Positions 22,373 through 35,581 are shown, counted from the stretch's first letter. The stretch is DNA of 64,000 bases from Rutidosis leptorrhynchoides (GCF_046630445.1 NC_092342.1:81456001-81520000), one strand, 5' to 3'. Notes: generated from the sequence alone by a model not told the origin. Numbers and translations: made by a program.

Positions 22373-25300
22373 GAGCCGGTAACTCAAATGAGGGATGCTC
22401 CTATAAAGCTTTCATGGGGTGCAAACCTCATACTTTCGATAGGGCCGGAGGACCGGTTGCTCTCACTAGATGGTTTGAACAAACGGAAGCCGTTTTTAGC
22501 ATAAGTGGTTGCCGGGACCAAGACAAAGTTAAATACTCCACCCACACTTTTGCCGGTATCGCTCTCATGTGGTTGAACACGTATGTACAATCGGTGGGTA
22601 CCGATGAAGCCCACGCTCTATCTTGGTCCGATTTAAAAAAAAAGGTGATCACCGAATACTTTCTGCGCGAAGAGACCCGAAGGCTCGAAAGCGAGCTAAG
22701 AAGTTTGAAAGCGGTTGGAAATGACCTCAACGCTTATAATCAACGGTTTTCCGAGCTAGCTCTAATGTGTCCAAACCTTGTAAATCCCGAGCCTCTACGA
22801 GTTAAACTTTACATGGATGGCCTTCCTAAGAGCATTAAACACGGGGTAATGTCATCCAAACCCGTCAATCTACAAGAAGCTTTAAAGATGGCCCGCCAAT
22901 TGATTGAAACGGTGGATGAAATCGTAGTACCGGCACCTAAGACCGAGGATAAATCGGGTGGAAACAAAAGGAAATGAGAAGCCACTCAATCAAGCAACTA
23001 CAACAACAACAACAACAACTTCACCAAAAAGCCTTTCACCTCCGATGGCAAGAAAAGTTATGTCGGAACCAAACCTTTTTGCAACAAATGCCACAAGCAT
23101 CACTTTGGTGAATGTGGCAAGCTAATTTTCCACCGGTGCCAAGGAAGTGGTCATATGGCTAACGATTATAGGAGTGCCACCCCCGTCGCTCGAAAGGGAC
23201 CCGATGCACCAAAGACGGTCACTTGTTACAGATGTGGCCAACAAGGTCATTTTAGAAATGCATGCCCAAAGAAGAAAGATAACCCCAATATGCGCGGCCG
23301 AGCTTTCAACATTAACACCGAGGAAGCCCGAGATGACAATGAACTAGTCACGGGTACGTTTCTTCTCAACAATTCTTATGTCTCTTACTTATTCGATTCG
23401 GGTGCCGATAAGAGTTTTGTATCCAAGACTTTGACTCATTCTTTTAGCACTTCACCACTCCCACTAGATACTACTTATACCATTGAAGTGGCCAACGGGA
23501 AACTATTGAGTGCCGAAAATTTTTATTGGGGGTGTACGTTAAACTTAACGGGTAAAGAGTTTGAAATTGACTTGATACCTATAGAACTAGGGAGCTTCGA
23601 TGTAATAATTGGTATGGATTGGTTAGCCAAAACGAAATCTCACATCCTTTGCGATCTTAAAGCGATTCAAATTCCTATCGAGAATGGTGAACCCTTGATT
23701 GTTTTTGGCGATAAGAGTTGCACCGGAATCAACCTCGTCTCGTGCCTTAAAGTTGAAAAATATCTTCGTAAAGGTTGTTTCGCGATTCTAGCCCACATTA
23801 AGAAAGTCGAGACCGATGAGAAGCATATCGATGATGTTCCAATTGTTAGTGACTTTTCCGATATTTTTCCCGACGAATTGTCGGGTCTTCCACCTCATCG
23901 ACCGGTAGAATTCCAAATCGATCTTATTCCGGGAGCTGCACCCATAGCACGTGCACCGTATAGACTCGTTCCATCCGAAATGCAAGAATTGCAAAGTCAA
24001 ATTCAAGAACTACTTGACCGTGGTTTTATCCAACCTAGCCATTCACCATGGGGCGCTCCGATTTTATTCGTTAAGAAGAAAGATGGATCCCTACGAATGT
24101 GCATTGACTATCGTGAACTAAACAAATTGACGGTTAAGAACCGATATCCTCTTCCACGCATCAATGACCTCTTTGATCAACTACAAGGATCTTGTGTATA
24201 TTCAAAAATCGATCTCCGCTCGGGTTATCATCAACCAAGGGTTAAGGGGGAAGATGTCTCCAAAACCGATTTTCGGACTTGCTATGGTAGTTACGAATTC
24301 CTTGTCATGCCATTTGGTCTAACTAATGCACCGACGGTGTTCATGGATCTTATGAACCGCGTGTGCAAACCCTATCTCGACAAGTTCATTATTGTATTCA
24401 TCGATGACATCTTGGTCTATTATAAAAGCAAAGAAGAGTACGAACAACACCTTTGACTCGTACTCGAACTCTTGAGACAAGAACGACTCTATGCCAAGTT
24501 CTCCAAGTGCGAATTTTGGTTGAAGGAAGTTCAATTTCTTGGTCATGTTGTAAGCGATCAAGGTATTAAGGTCGATCCCACAAAAAAAGAAGCCATTAGC
24601 AAATGGGAAACCCCTACTACTCCTACTCACATTCGACAATTCTTAGACCTCGGCGGGTATTATTGTAGGTTCATCTAGAATTTCTCTTTGGTTGCACGTC
24701 CTCTAACCGCTTTAACTCACAAGGGAAGGAAATTCGTTTGGGCAACCGAGCAAGAATCCGCATTTCAAATCTTGAAGAAAAAGTTAACCACCGCTCCTAT
24801 CCTATCGCTTCCCAAAGGCAATGATGATTTTGTTGTATATTATGATGCCTCGAAACAGGGTTTTGGGTGTGTATTGATGCAATGAAAGAAGGTTATTGAA
24901 AATCCACGAACGAAACTACACGACACATGATCTCGAACTTGGAACCGTTGTCTTTGCACTTAAAATGTGGAGACACTATCTTTATGGAACCAAAAGTACT
25001 ATCTTCACCAATCATAAAAGCCTCCAACACATCTTCGATCAAAAGCAACTAAACACGAGACAACAACAGTGGATTGAAACTTTGAATGATTACGATTGTG
25101 AGCTTCGTTTTCACCCTGGGAAGGCAAATGTAGTAGCTGATGCCTTAAGTCGAAAGGAAAGAATGGTGCCTCTTTGTGTCCGAGCTTTAAACATCACCAT
25201 CCACACTAATCTTTATAACCAAATTCGTGTAGCCCAAGATGAGGTTCTCAAGGATAAAAACATCTCTCTCGAACGCTTGAACGTCCTCACCTCTCGATTC

Positions 25301-26687
25301 AAATTTAAGGAGATCGGACTCCGATATTTCGCCGAAAGAATTTGGGTACCTAGTTATAGGGTCTTACGAAGCCTTATTTTAGACGAAGCCCATAAGTCAA
25401 GATATTCGATTCACCCCGGTGCCAATAAGATGTACCACGACCTCAAAGTGATATTGGTGGCCGAACATTAAAAGAGACGTCGCTACTTATGTTGGAAAGT
25501 GCCTAACTTGCTCCAAAGTCAAAGCCGAACATCAAAGACCATCCGAATTGCTTCAACAACCCGAAATCCCGCAATGGAAGTGGGAAAGAATAACGATGGA
25601 TTTTATCACCAAACTACCAAGAACGGCGGGCGGTTATGATACCATTTGGGTTATTGTTGACCGTCTTACCAAATCCGCCCACTTCCTAGCCATGAAGGAA
25701 ACCGACAAAATGGAGAAACTTGCACAACTTTACATTAAAGAGATTGTAGCCTGTCACGGTGTACCTTTATCGATTATTTCTGACCGAGATGGTCATTTTG
25801 TTTCTAGATTTTGGCGTACCTTACAAGAAGCGTTAGGAATGCGTTTAGACATGAGAATCGCATATCATCCACAAATCGATGGACAAAGCGAACGCACAAT
25901 TTAAACTTTGGAAGACATGCTACGAGCTTGCGTTATTGACTTTGGATAATCTTGGGACAAGCACTTGCCTCTCACCGAATTCTCTTACAACAATAGTTAC
26001 CACGCGAGTATCAACGCCGCACCTTTCGAAGCCTTATATGGTCGCAAATGTTGTTCACCTCTCTGTTGGGCCGAAGTAGGTGACACACAAATCACCAGAC
26101 CCGAACTCATTCATGAAACAACCGAGAAGATCGTTCAAATCCGAGATAGGCTTAGGACGACCCGTAGTCGTCAAAAGAGCTATACCGACGTTAGATGCAA
26201 CGACCTCGAATTCCAAGTCGGTGACCGCGTAATGTTAAAATTCGCACCTTGGAAAGGTGTAATTCGTTTTGGGAAATGTGGGAAGCTAAATCCGCGGTAT
26301 ATTGGTCCTTTCGAAATCTTGGAGCGTGTTGGAACCGTTGCTTATCGTTTAGATCTTCCGCCACAACTGAGCTCCGTTCATCCTACTTTCCATGTATCAA
26401 ATTTGAAGAAGTGTTTTACCGAACCCGAACTCGTCATCCCTCTCGAGGAACTTACTATTGATGACAAACTTCATTTTGTGGAAGAACCGGTTGAAATTGT
26501 GGACCACTCCGTCAAAACGCAAAAGCAAAGCCGAATTCCGATTGTCAAAGTTCGTTGGAACGCCAAGAGAGGAACCGAGTTTACTTGGGAAAGGAAAGAT
26601 CAAATGAAAAAGAAGTACCCTCATTTATTCGTGGATTTGGAAACGCAAGATCTCGAGGAAGAAACAAGGACTACTACGCCTACTTAA
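22201..26687 (+). pseudogene. gag-pol polyprotein of element D (Tekay-type), broken
   Basis: The start is ATG 22201 (MPPRRVPRNE); the frame is open to 22183 but family gags begin here. Domain order: gag with a poly-Asn tract, zinc-binding region [12 protein letters not shown] and knuckle [14 protein letters not shown], protease [14 protein letters not shown] with FIDDILVY (near 24400), RNase H, integrase with CLTCSKVK and a DDE core ([20 protein letters not shown]), then a chromodomain-type tail ([15 protein letters not shown], near 26560). Breaks: TGA 22975 (for Trp), TGA 24454 (for Arg), TAG 24676 (for Gln), a deletion near 24890 that shifts the frame and leaves TGA 24883, an extra base near 25450, TAA 25902 (for Gln), and a TAA near 25950. 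The last piece ends at TAA 26685-26687. The pieces are otherwise well preserved, so this is one decayed gene and not several. Confidence 0.92.
22300..22371 (+). repeat. (AAC)n tract coding poly-Asn in gag
   Basis: 24 codons, nearly all AAC or AAT with one TAC, giving a poly-Asn run interrupted by one Tyr. A shorter AAC run recurs near 23000 in the same gag. The opposite-strand Cys-rich ORF here is a shadow. Confidence 0.95.
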
Positions 26688-26722
26688 ATTTTGGGACGAA
26701 ATTTCTTTTAAGGAGTAGGTAA
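26686..26722 (+). promoter_or_regulatory. Palindromic motif and polypurine-tract region, element D
   Basis: AAATTTTGGGACGAAATTT, then CTTTTAAGGAGTAGGTAA, directly before the 3' LTR. The inverted arms and the AGTAGGTA end correspond base for base with the B, C and E motifs. It overlaps the gag-pol stop codon. Confidence 0.8.
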
Positions 26723-28634
26723 TGTAACATCCCGCCTTTTTTCGTCTACTTTCCGTTTTATTATTTTAGAGTCCGTTATATAATTATAACATCTTCCGTT
26801 AATACGTGTATTAAAAATATTTCGTTTAGGTAATTCACGCACCTGCTTTTAAACTCGAGGGACTAAACTCGCCAAGGAGCCAAACTAGTTGACTAGGTCA
26901 ACTAGTCAAGCTCCATCTCCTCCATTCATTTCACCTGCTCACTTTAATACTTCCAACCTTTTTCTCTCAACACCTAATTCAAAGAATCATCATCCATTTT
27001 CGATCTAGCAAACTAACATCAAAACAAATTACATATTCGAAATCCTTGCATCTTCCTCTTCGAATCCATACCAACATCATCTCATTTGGGTAACTTTCTA
27101 AAAACACTAGATTTCATGTTCTTGATGTTTTTGACTTATAAAATTGTTAGTTAGTGTCTATGGCTCGAGTCTAACATGAATATATGATTTGTATGCTCGA
27201 TCTTGTTGTTTTAGTGTAACTAGCTTGAACTTGCAAAGTGTGAATTTAATCTTGAATTTTGGATGATTAAATGTTGTTGTTATGATAAAGTTCATGCATT
27301 AAATGTGTTACTAGCATCACTAGCTTCATTTTGATGTGTAGGTTGATTAAGAAAACTTCATTAACATGATTATTGAATTTGTGATTTTGGGTTAGAGTTT
27401 GATAGACTTAAATATGAACTTTTGTTGCATTGAATGCTATGAAATGTTATTGGTAAGTGTTTAGTTGTATTATATGCATAATTACCTACGAAACGGGCGT
27501 AATATATGTGTGCATTTAATTCCCGAATCATCAATGTGCATTTATGATCTTGAATGCAATAAATGATGAACATTTAAAGCGATTTTGGTTGTTGTAAATG
27601 TTGGATTGATTGATGAAATGTGTTTAGTTGCATTCCTTGTTAAAATACCTTTCCAACAATGTATGGTATGCGTTTTGAATGTTTTCGGATCATTAAAATG
27701 TGTTTGATTAAAGTTTGGTTCGTGCACTTGTGAAAATTCAGCAACTGCAACTGATCCGGTGTTTGGACGTCGTCCCATTCCTTGGACGCCGTCCAGGCCT
27801 TTTTTTCTGGACGCCGTCCAAATGAACTACCAGGGACTGTCCAACTTGGTCATTTTTCGTTTAATTCCAACTATGCTACGCACCTCCGATTAATATGTAA
27901 CTTATTCTAACATGCTCATATATGATTATAAAACTCAGAAAAATTGTCCGAGACCCGACCCGAACGTGTTGACTTTTTCGTTGACTTTGACTTGACCAAA
28001 GTTGACTTTTATTCAAACTTAACCGAACACTTATGCAATAATTCTAACATGCTTTTATACTTGTACCTTGCATGAAACTTGACAACGTGATTCACATGCT
28101 ATATATAATCGAGTCATAAGGAGCCATAGGAATAATTGAACAACTTTGACCGAACATGTTTACCGTTATTGATACAACCTATTTGTTTAGGTCGAGACTA
28201 GCATTCGTTGTTTGCACACGTTCACTTGTGAAGTACATTTATATTCGTGCACTCAAGATGAGATCATAGTCCCACTTTTACTCTTTTAAACTTACATTTG
28301 GAAAGAGAAAACATAAACGTTTCATTTTACAAAGTGAACACAAGTACGGAAACAAACATTCTACGTACGAGTTAGAATAAAAATCCTCAATTCGATTATC
28401 ATTAGTTACACTTGCCGGGTGTAAGCAAGAACTTATGTTGTATGGACATATGTGTTTGACAAACCCTCATTCGGACGGTTCGCTACCGTTATGCGGATGA
28501 AATATATTTTCGAGAATAAGTGTATGTTCTAACACTATGTGATGGGGTAACGTTATTTAAGCCTTGATAATTGGGTGCTCGTGATAAGCATTTTTAGAAT
28601 GATCATATTATTACTCCAACGTTATAAATCTTGT
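26723..28634 (+). repeat. 3' LTR of element D, left part
   Basis: It starts TGTAACATCCCG and follows the 5' LTR closely until ATCTTGT at 28634, where element B is inserted. It includes the ACTAGTTGAC inverted repeat (26884-26906) and three GGACG(C/T)CGTCC units (27763-27820). Confidence 0.92.
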
Positions 28635-30144
28635 TATGACAACCAGGAAATTTCCGACTAAATTCAAACCTAACTGTTATATAATTCCGACGATTCATGA
28701 ACAATCCTTCGTAAATAATTATGCATTAGTATCAATTCGTTATATTAATATTATTATTAATATCATTTTAATAATATATCACTAGTCATTAATATCAATT
28801 GTATATATACATATAAATTATTACATTATTAGCATTATTATTTTTATAGTTATTAATACCATTATTTATATTAATATTATTATAATTAGTAGTAAAATTT
28901 TGACTTTAGTTATATTATCATTTTCAAAAGATAATATATTGATATGAAATTTAATACATTTAATTTGTTATAGTTACTGATATTATTATTATCATTATTA
29001 ATATCATTATTATTAATTTTTGTTATCATTAAAATTCATTACTAATATTATTATTAAAATTACTAGTATTAACATTAAGGATAATATTAGTAGCACCATA
29101 TTGACTAAAACCCTTATCTTAGTGTTATTATCATTATGGTTATTTTTATAAAACAACTTATTATTAATATTATTATTATTAATTCTATTGTTAGTATTTT
29201 TATTATTAATAGTATTATTATTATATCTATCTATTAATTATTAATTAAAATTTAAAAATAAAAATGATGCAAGCAAATACAAAAGCAGTTAAAAATCAAC
29301 ATCTGCTTTTAATTTTTTTCCTAAAAATGTGAACTGCTTTTTAATTTTCATATACCTGCTTCAATATTTTTCCAAAATCGTGATCTGCTTTCCAATTTAA
29401 TATACCTGCTTTTATTTTTTTTATTTAAACGTGATATACTTTTTGTTCTTCTCTGCTGTGATCCTTGTTGACACCCATTTTATTAATCCCTTGATCAATC
29501 CAAATTGATACAGCACAAATTAACAACTGACTCTATATATAATTAGCTATAATTGTTAAAGAAAAGAAATTAAAACAGAAAATAAAAACAAAGTCGCTAC
29601 CTCTGTTATTACTTCATTTTTTAATAACTTCGATTTCGAATCCATTTCAAAATCCTTAATTGCAGTTATGTTAGGAATCCTTTTGTAAATCATTCTGCAA
29701 AATTTCGTATTCCAGTTCCTAAAATCGAATGCGAATTTTAGAGTCAAAGTTTTGTTTTTAAAAAGTCAAACAAGTTTCTAAGATCAAATTGAAGGATTAG
29801 AGGTTGTTTCTGTTAAAATTAAGGATTTAGAAAGTTTCTAGGATGGATTTGCAACTTATTTCGTGTAAGAATCATAACCTAAAACAGCCTTAAACTCAAA
29901 ACGTTGTTGAAGTTCATCATGTTCATCGCGAGAACTGCTGCTGCTTTAATTTTTTTTCTGTCGATCAATATAAACCACAATCAATTATTCTGGTTTAATT
30001 TCAAGTCCTAAAACAAATCTTAAACATGTTATTATGATTGGTATTCGATATTTGGGTCGATTGAATTTCGTAATGAAGAAGAAGATATAGAACAGATAAA
30101 AAGGGGTTAAAAACAAATCGAATAGGAATTGAATAAGATAAACT

Positions 30145-30213
30145 GGATAGCTTGAATGGTTAAGTGTGTTTGATGTGAACGAGAGGTTGCGGGTTCAAGC
30201 CCGGTCTTGGGCA
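30145..30213 (+). other. tRNA-like Pol III module in the B 5' LTR
   Basis: Box A-like TAGCTTGAATGG (30148-30159) and box B GGTTCAAGCCC (30192-30202) start 44 bases apart, the spacing of a tRNA gene. A T-run follows (30215-30221). The 3' half (AGGTTGCGGGTTCAAGCCC) looks like a T-arm, but the acceptor ends do not pair well, so it is not called a tRNA gene. It may be an old SINE head. Confidence 0.6.
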
Positions 30214-30257
30214 ATTTTTTTGGAAAACTCTTTAAGGTAGCATCTTTATTTATTATT

Positions 30258-30258
30258 A

Positions 30259-30345
<87 letters not shown>
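30258..30345. repeat. (ATT)n array in the B 5' LTR
   Basis: Nearly perfect ATT units following the tRNA-like module. The Asn-rich antisense ORF here (30256-30537) is just this array. Confidence 0.92.
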
Positions 30346-30420
30346 TTTATTAGTATTAATATCATAAGTATTAGTATTATTATTAGTAGTATTACTATCA
30401 TTATAATTAGTAATAATTTG

Positions 30421-30452
<32 letters not shown>

Positions 30453-31838
30453 AAATTATTATCGTAATCAAATATACCTTTTTATATATTATTATCGATA
30501 TTATTACTATTACTAATGTTAAAGATATTATAAACATTAATATTTAAAACATAATTATAATTAAAAAGTATCACTTTAATTAAAGTTATCAAAATTATCA
30601 TTTCTAATAAAACTATCATTTTATTAAAAATTAACATTGTTATTAAAATTATAATTAAAATTTCATTTAGGTTATTATTATTATTATCGTAAAAAGATAC
30701 AACTTTATATTTATACTTATTAATATTATTTTACTAAATAAATACTCATTGTATAAAAATATATTCAAAACCTACAACAAAACTATATTTATATAATGAA
30801 CACTGCTTAATTAATTATAATAAATATATTTAATGTACTATTTTCAAATAACATATAAAAATAACATACATATATATATAAACATATATAAATGAAATAA
30901 CAAATATATTACTATAAGTAATATATTATATACAAACTAGTTTGATTAACATTATATGTTCAATATACGTGTTAATATATAAATAATTGATATAGGTTCA
31001 TGAATCCGAGGACAACTCTGCACTTGTTCAGTGCCATCATACACATATTTACTATGAAATATCATATCGTGAGTTTTCATAGCTCCCTTTTTATATGTAT
31101 TTTTGGGCTGAGAATGCATGCACAACTTTTATAACTGTTTTACACGTTAGACACAAGTACCAACTATTAAACTGTGCTATATCTGGCTATGTCCTGCAAG
31201 TCCCCACTGTGATATTTTTAATTGCTTTTACATAACGCATTCTTAATTATTAGGGGTAAGCCTATCGGGAGTAACGTCCCTGATAAATTTGACTAAGTCT
31301 TTGTATTGCTTAATAATGAAATTAAACTGACAAGGACAGAACAACTTGTCATTGGGGCAAACTTTAAACGTTTAGTCTAAATATTACGAACTGGCATAAC
31401 TTTTTGATCTGCGAGATCTACTTTATAAAAATCTTGTGGTCTATATCAATTACTGAAATCATTATTTATGATAAACCTATGAACTCACTCAACCTCGTGT
31501 TGACACTTTAAAAAATGTTTATTCTCAGGTTCTACATAATGCTTCCGCTGTGTATTTGCTAATTGAAAGCAACATTTCAACGAGTCATTCATGGATAATT
31601 TGAAAGACTTGCATTTGCTAATTTAATGATGATTGCTTGCTATGCTTGGAGTCTTCATTACATATCATATCAATTAAAGACATTTAATGCGTTGTTCATT
31701 AAATACATTGTAATCTATTTATCTTCCGCTGTAAAACTCAATACAACGTCTCATATAGAGTCGTTCTCGTTTATACAACTGTGATTTGATATAATTAGTC
31801 ACAAATACCTCAGGCCCTATTTGGAGGTGTGACAGAAT

Positions 31839-31850
31839 TGGTATCAGAGC
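31839..31850 (+). promoter_or_regulatory. Primer binding site of element B
   Basis: Exact TGGTATCAGAGC (tRNA-iMet type), four bases after the LTR end. Confidence 0.93.
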
Positions 31851-32760
31851 AGTGTTGTTGTAGAGAACCAGGATTGCATTTTAAGTGTGCCTTATATAAT
31901 TAGGTACCTTAGCAATGTAGGACTACAACTTTCCTTGACCGTAGTGCCTTTAACTGTTGCCTTTAATTGTTAAATACCACACTATACTTTAGAAACATTA
32001 CTTATCTTAGAATGCTGAGCCAACCTAAGAATTCTGCTCACTCTCCTAAGTACTCTCCAATTACGCCACTGCATTTAAATGCGACACCATGATTTCTGAA
32101 ATTCTCGACATTTCTATGTCATCTATCATAGTTTTGTGTATTACATATGTATTACATGAAATATTATCGATGATTTTTGAAACTCCTACATTTGTTAATA
32201 CTCATACTCAAATGTATATAACATCCTGTTATATCACGTGCCTATATGCCTTATGCCTTTATGCATCGGTTTGTGAACCGAAAAATGTCATTGAGTTATC
32301 GAGAATCTCAAAGACATCATAATGTCATCACTATTCATATTCATTACTTTTAAAAATCTTTGTTTTCTCGTTATTTTTATCATTAAACTTTCTTGACGGA
32401 TGGCGTCTACGAAACTCTAGAATGGAAGGGTTTGGATTACCGATTTAAAGGATCCTATAGCTCAAGCCCCTAGACCTGAATAGGCCATTACGAATTAAAA
32501 ATTTTTAATTGAAAGATTATCTGATTACATACTTATCATTTTTAATCTAGACACATCATACTGCAATTATTGCATAGATGATGTACAGACAAAACATATC
32601 TTATTATATCTATCTCATTAGATTTTGTCTGACACTTTTTCTAAATTTCCTCCGTAAATTACGGAAATCTTTTTGCTATATATACGTATTCAAGGAGATG
32701 AATATATCATTCAGTATCCAACACCCATTTCATATCAAACCCTAATTCCAATCACATAAT
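31851..32760 (+). other. Untranslated leader of element B
   Basis: About 0.9 kb. Blocks such as TTACGGAAATC and GTACAGACAAA are shared with A and C leaders. The ORF at 32089-32322 is not conserved in C and is not annotated as a gene. Confidence 0.55.
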
Positions 32761-33162
32761 ATGGATTACTCACTTGATTCCTTGAGCTCCAATGGCAGCG
32801 TAACTGGAACAAACAAACCAATTAGCCATCATCTATTTTGGATGAATTGGGGGTGGGTTCGTAGTCGACTCAATCAATGGAGAAGTGAAGAAGGTGATCC
32901 TTTTCACCCACCACATTGCCCTATTGGCGAAGAACCTGAAGCACTTACTGGCGAACCGATCCGAAACACCATTTTCACCCTCATTTCCAGAACAGCTCGC
33001 CATGATTATATAATATCTAGAATTCTAGATCTTATTCATTCTCTTATCCGAACCGCCAATCATTCTAGTATAATAGAAGAAGTTAACGAGCTTCGCGCTC
33101 GAGTGGTGGCTCTGGAGAATATGGTGCAATATCTACAAGCATCAGCAGCACCAGCAGCATAA
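32761..33162 (+). CDS. Conserved leader ORF of element B (133 aa, function unknown)
   Basis: ATG 32761 to TAA 33160-33162. The N-terminus is Ser-rich. The core has ISHHLFWMNWGWVRS (about residues 20-35), EEGDPFHPPHCP (about 42-53) and EEPEALTGEPIRNTIF (about 57-72), followed by a helical stretch and a heptad-like EEVNELRARVVALENMV (about 107-123), likely a short coiled coil. It ends in an Ala-rich tail. The C copy (50271) is clearly homologous and a stop-bearing copy lies upstream of gag in A. The ORF is complete here in an element that has lost all of gag and pol. It has no zinc knuckle or catalytic motif and I do not recognise a family. A role in RNA packaging, or as an early protein, is speculation. 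Confidence 0.65.
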   Translation: MDYSLDSLSSNGSVTGTNKPISHHLFWMNWGWVRSRLNQWRSEEGDPFHPPHCPIGEEPEALTGEPIRNTIFTLISRTARHDYIISRILDLIHSLIRTANHSSIIEEVNELRARVVALENMVQYLQASAAPAA

Positions 33163-33356
33163 CCAGCACCACCAGTACCATCAGCATCACCACCAGCAGC
33201 ACCAGCACCACCAACAACAACATCTGCATCCCACGCCTCAACATCGCAATCGGTACCTCGGATATCAAAATCATACGCCCCATAGATACCAATGAATATT
33301 AGTAATAATGAGTTAAGATGTATTGACTCATTCTTCCTGAAGAATTATATATGTAT

Positions 33357-34516
<1,160 letters not shown>

Positions 34517-34813
34517 AAGGTCTTAAGGGCCAAAAGTTTGATGATAAAGAATGGTATAAGCTCAGATTTGGAACTGGAAAGACGGATTGAGCAAACAATG
34601 AAGGAGGCTGTGGACAAATCACAAAGATTAAACCTGCCTTTAAAGAATTCAAATGATTCAGTATCTGCTGAAGTCATTAACTAATACCTTGCTCCTTACT
34701 CTAAACCTTTACGGACAGATCTTCTTTATCATCCTTCAATATTAGAAATTCTAAGATATCATTGTATCCTTCGTTATAAATATCCTCTATATTTCTGAAG
34801 ATATCTTCATAAC
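34517..34813 (+). pseudogene. Relic sense ORF shared with C, element B
   Basis: The frame reads from after a TAG at 34514 through LELERRIEQTMKEAVDKSQR and NDSVSAEVIN to a TAA at 34682-34684, then continues with YLAP-SKPLRTDLLYHP. The C copy (52814 onward) has the same core with Glu in place of that stop, but carries its own frameshifts. The two copies together indicate an old sense-strand coding region with a charged helical N-terminal part. I do not recognise the family. Confidence 0.45.
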
Positions 34814-35324
34814 GATTCTTGTCCGCAATTAATTATCTCTTTGCGATATCTTTATTACATCATAAAGGAAACTGTATTAGTTTCTATATTCTGTAAAATT
34901 CAATTTTAAATTATAAATGTTTTGAAGAAGTGTTGGGAATTGAAGCATGAGTTAGTATAATATAATGACGTCAGGCCAACGTGATTATATTACAGTAAGT
35001 CATGCTAAATTTTTAATGGAAGATGATGATTCATAGACTTTATAATCATCATTTACCATGTTACACGACTCTTACATTCTACTTAACTTCTGAACATATC
35101 AAGAACATATATTCTTGATAGTTCTATCCTCAGTGATTCTGGTAATTTAACAAATCAAATTGTGATATTACGTTCCTTTTTACTTAGAACATTATGTTCA
35201 TTCGAAACTTCATACCTACAAATTCTGGACCATTACTCGCTTTACTTAGAGTCGAGAAGAGAATAAAAAGGCAAAGAGCTCCGACATATAATGGAAAATA
35301 TAAAGCCTGATAACAACACATAAA

Positions 35325-35498
35325 TTATAAACCGTGTATATCAATACGTATTGCAACGTAAAGACACGGGAGAATTAAAAATATTATAACCCCAAGGGCA
35401 TAGTAGAAGTAAACAGATTCCTCTGGTGGTAAATGAAAAAGAAGAATGACTGCATATATGGTCAATATAATAACAAGTATCAATACGGGATTGAGCAT
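35325..35498 (-). CDS. Conserved antisense ORF, element B (57 aa, two predicted membrane segments)
   Basis: ATG 35498 to TAA 35325-35327 on the strand opposite to the element, about 0.85 kb before the 3' LTR. The protein has a hydrophobic segment (residues about 4-22), the turn LPPEESVYFYYALG (23-36) and a second hydrophobic segment (37-52), ending IHGL. Compared codon by codon with C, 42 of 57 residues are identical, 15 codons differ silently, 15 change the residue, and there are no gaps. Unconstrained sequence would be expected to show more replacement changes. An in-frame stop lies a few codons upstream of the Met-containing block, so this Met is the natural start. TATAAAT lies 77 bases upstream. 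It could be a small membrane hairpin protein. No known family is recognised. Confidence 0.6.
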   Translation of the reverse strand: MLNPVLILVIILTIYAVILLFHLPPEESVYFYYALGVIIFLILPCLYVAIRIDIHGL

Positions 35499-35574
35499 AT
35501 TAACAAATCTTTTGGAAGTATGAATTTAGGAAGAAAGTATAGAAGTAGTGAAGATAATAAAATGGAAGAAGCTA

Positions 35575-35581
35575 ATTTATA
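35575..35581 (-). promoter_or_regulatory. TATA box of the antisense ORF, element B
   Basis: TATAAAT on the minus strand, 77 bases from the antisense ATG, at the position conserved in C and E. Confidence 0.5.

Larger units (their letters stand above)
28635..31834 (+). repeat. 5' LTR of element B
   Basis: 3.2 kb, TATGACAACC to GGTGTGACA; the first bases read TA where related LTRs have TG. It contains runs of ATT/ATA, four CTGCTTTTAATTTT-like blocks (29300-29420), a tRNA-like module (30145-30213), an ATT array (30258-30345) and the shared TTATTCTCAGGT core (31497-31556). No gene lies inside. Confidence 0.93.

Noticed and set aside
22133-22387. Cys-rich minus-strand ORF
   Set aside because: Shadow of the AAC repeat that codes poly-Asn in gag of element D.
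30145-30213. Functional tRNA gene
   Set aside because: Box A/B spacing is right, but the ends do not form a convincing acceptor stem and the module is repeated within LTRs.
30256-30537. Asn-rich antisense ORF (and the Ile-rich ORF at 37952-38155)
   Set aside because: Direct translation of ATT microsatellites in LTRs; no independent support.
32089-32322. 77-codon hydrophobic ORF in the leader of B
   Set aside because: No counterpart in the matching leader of C or A, unlike the leader ORF that follows.
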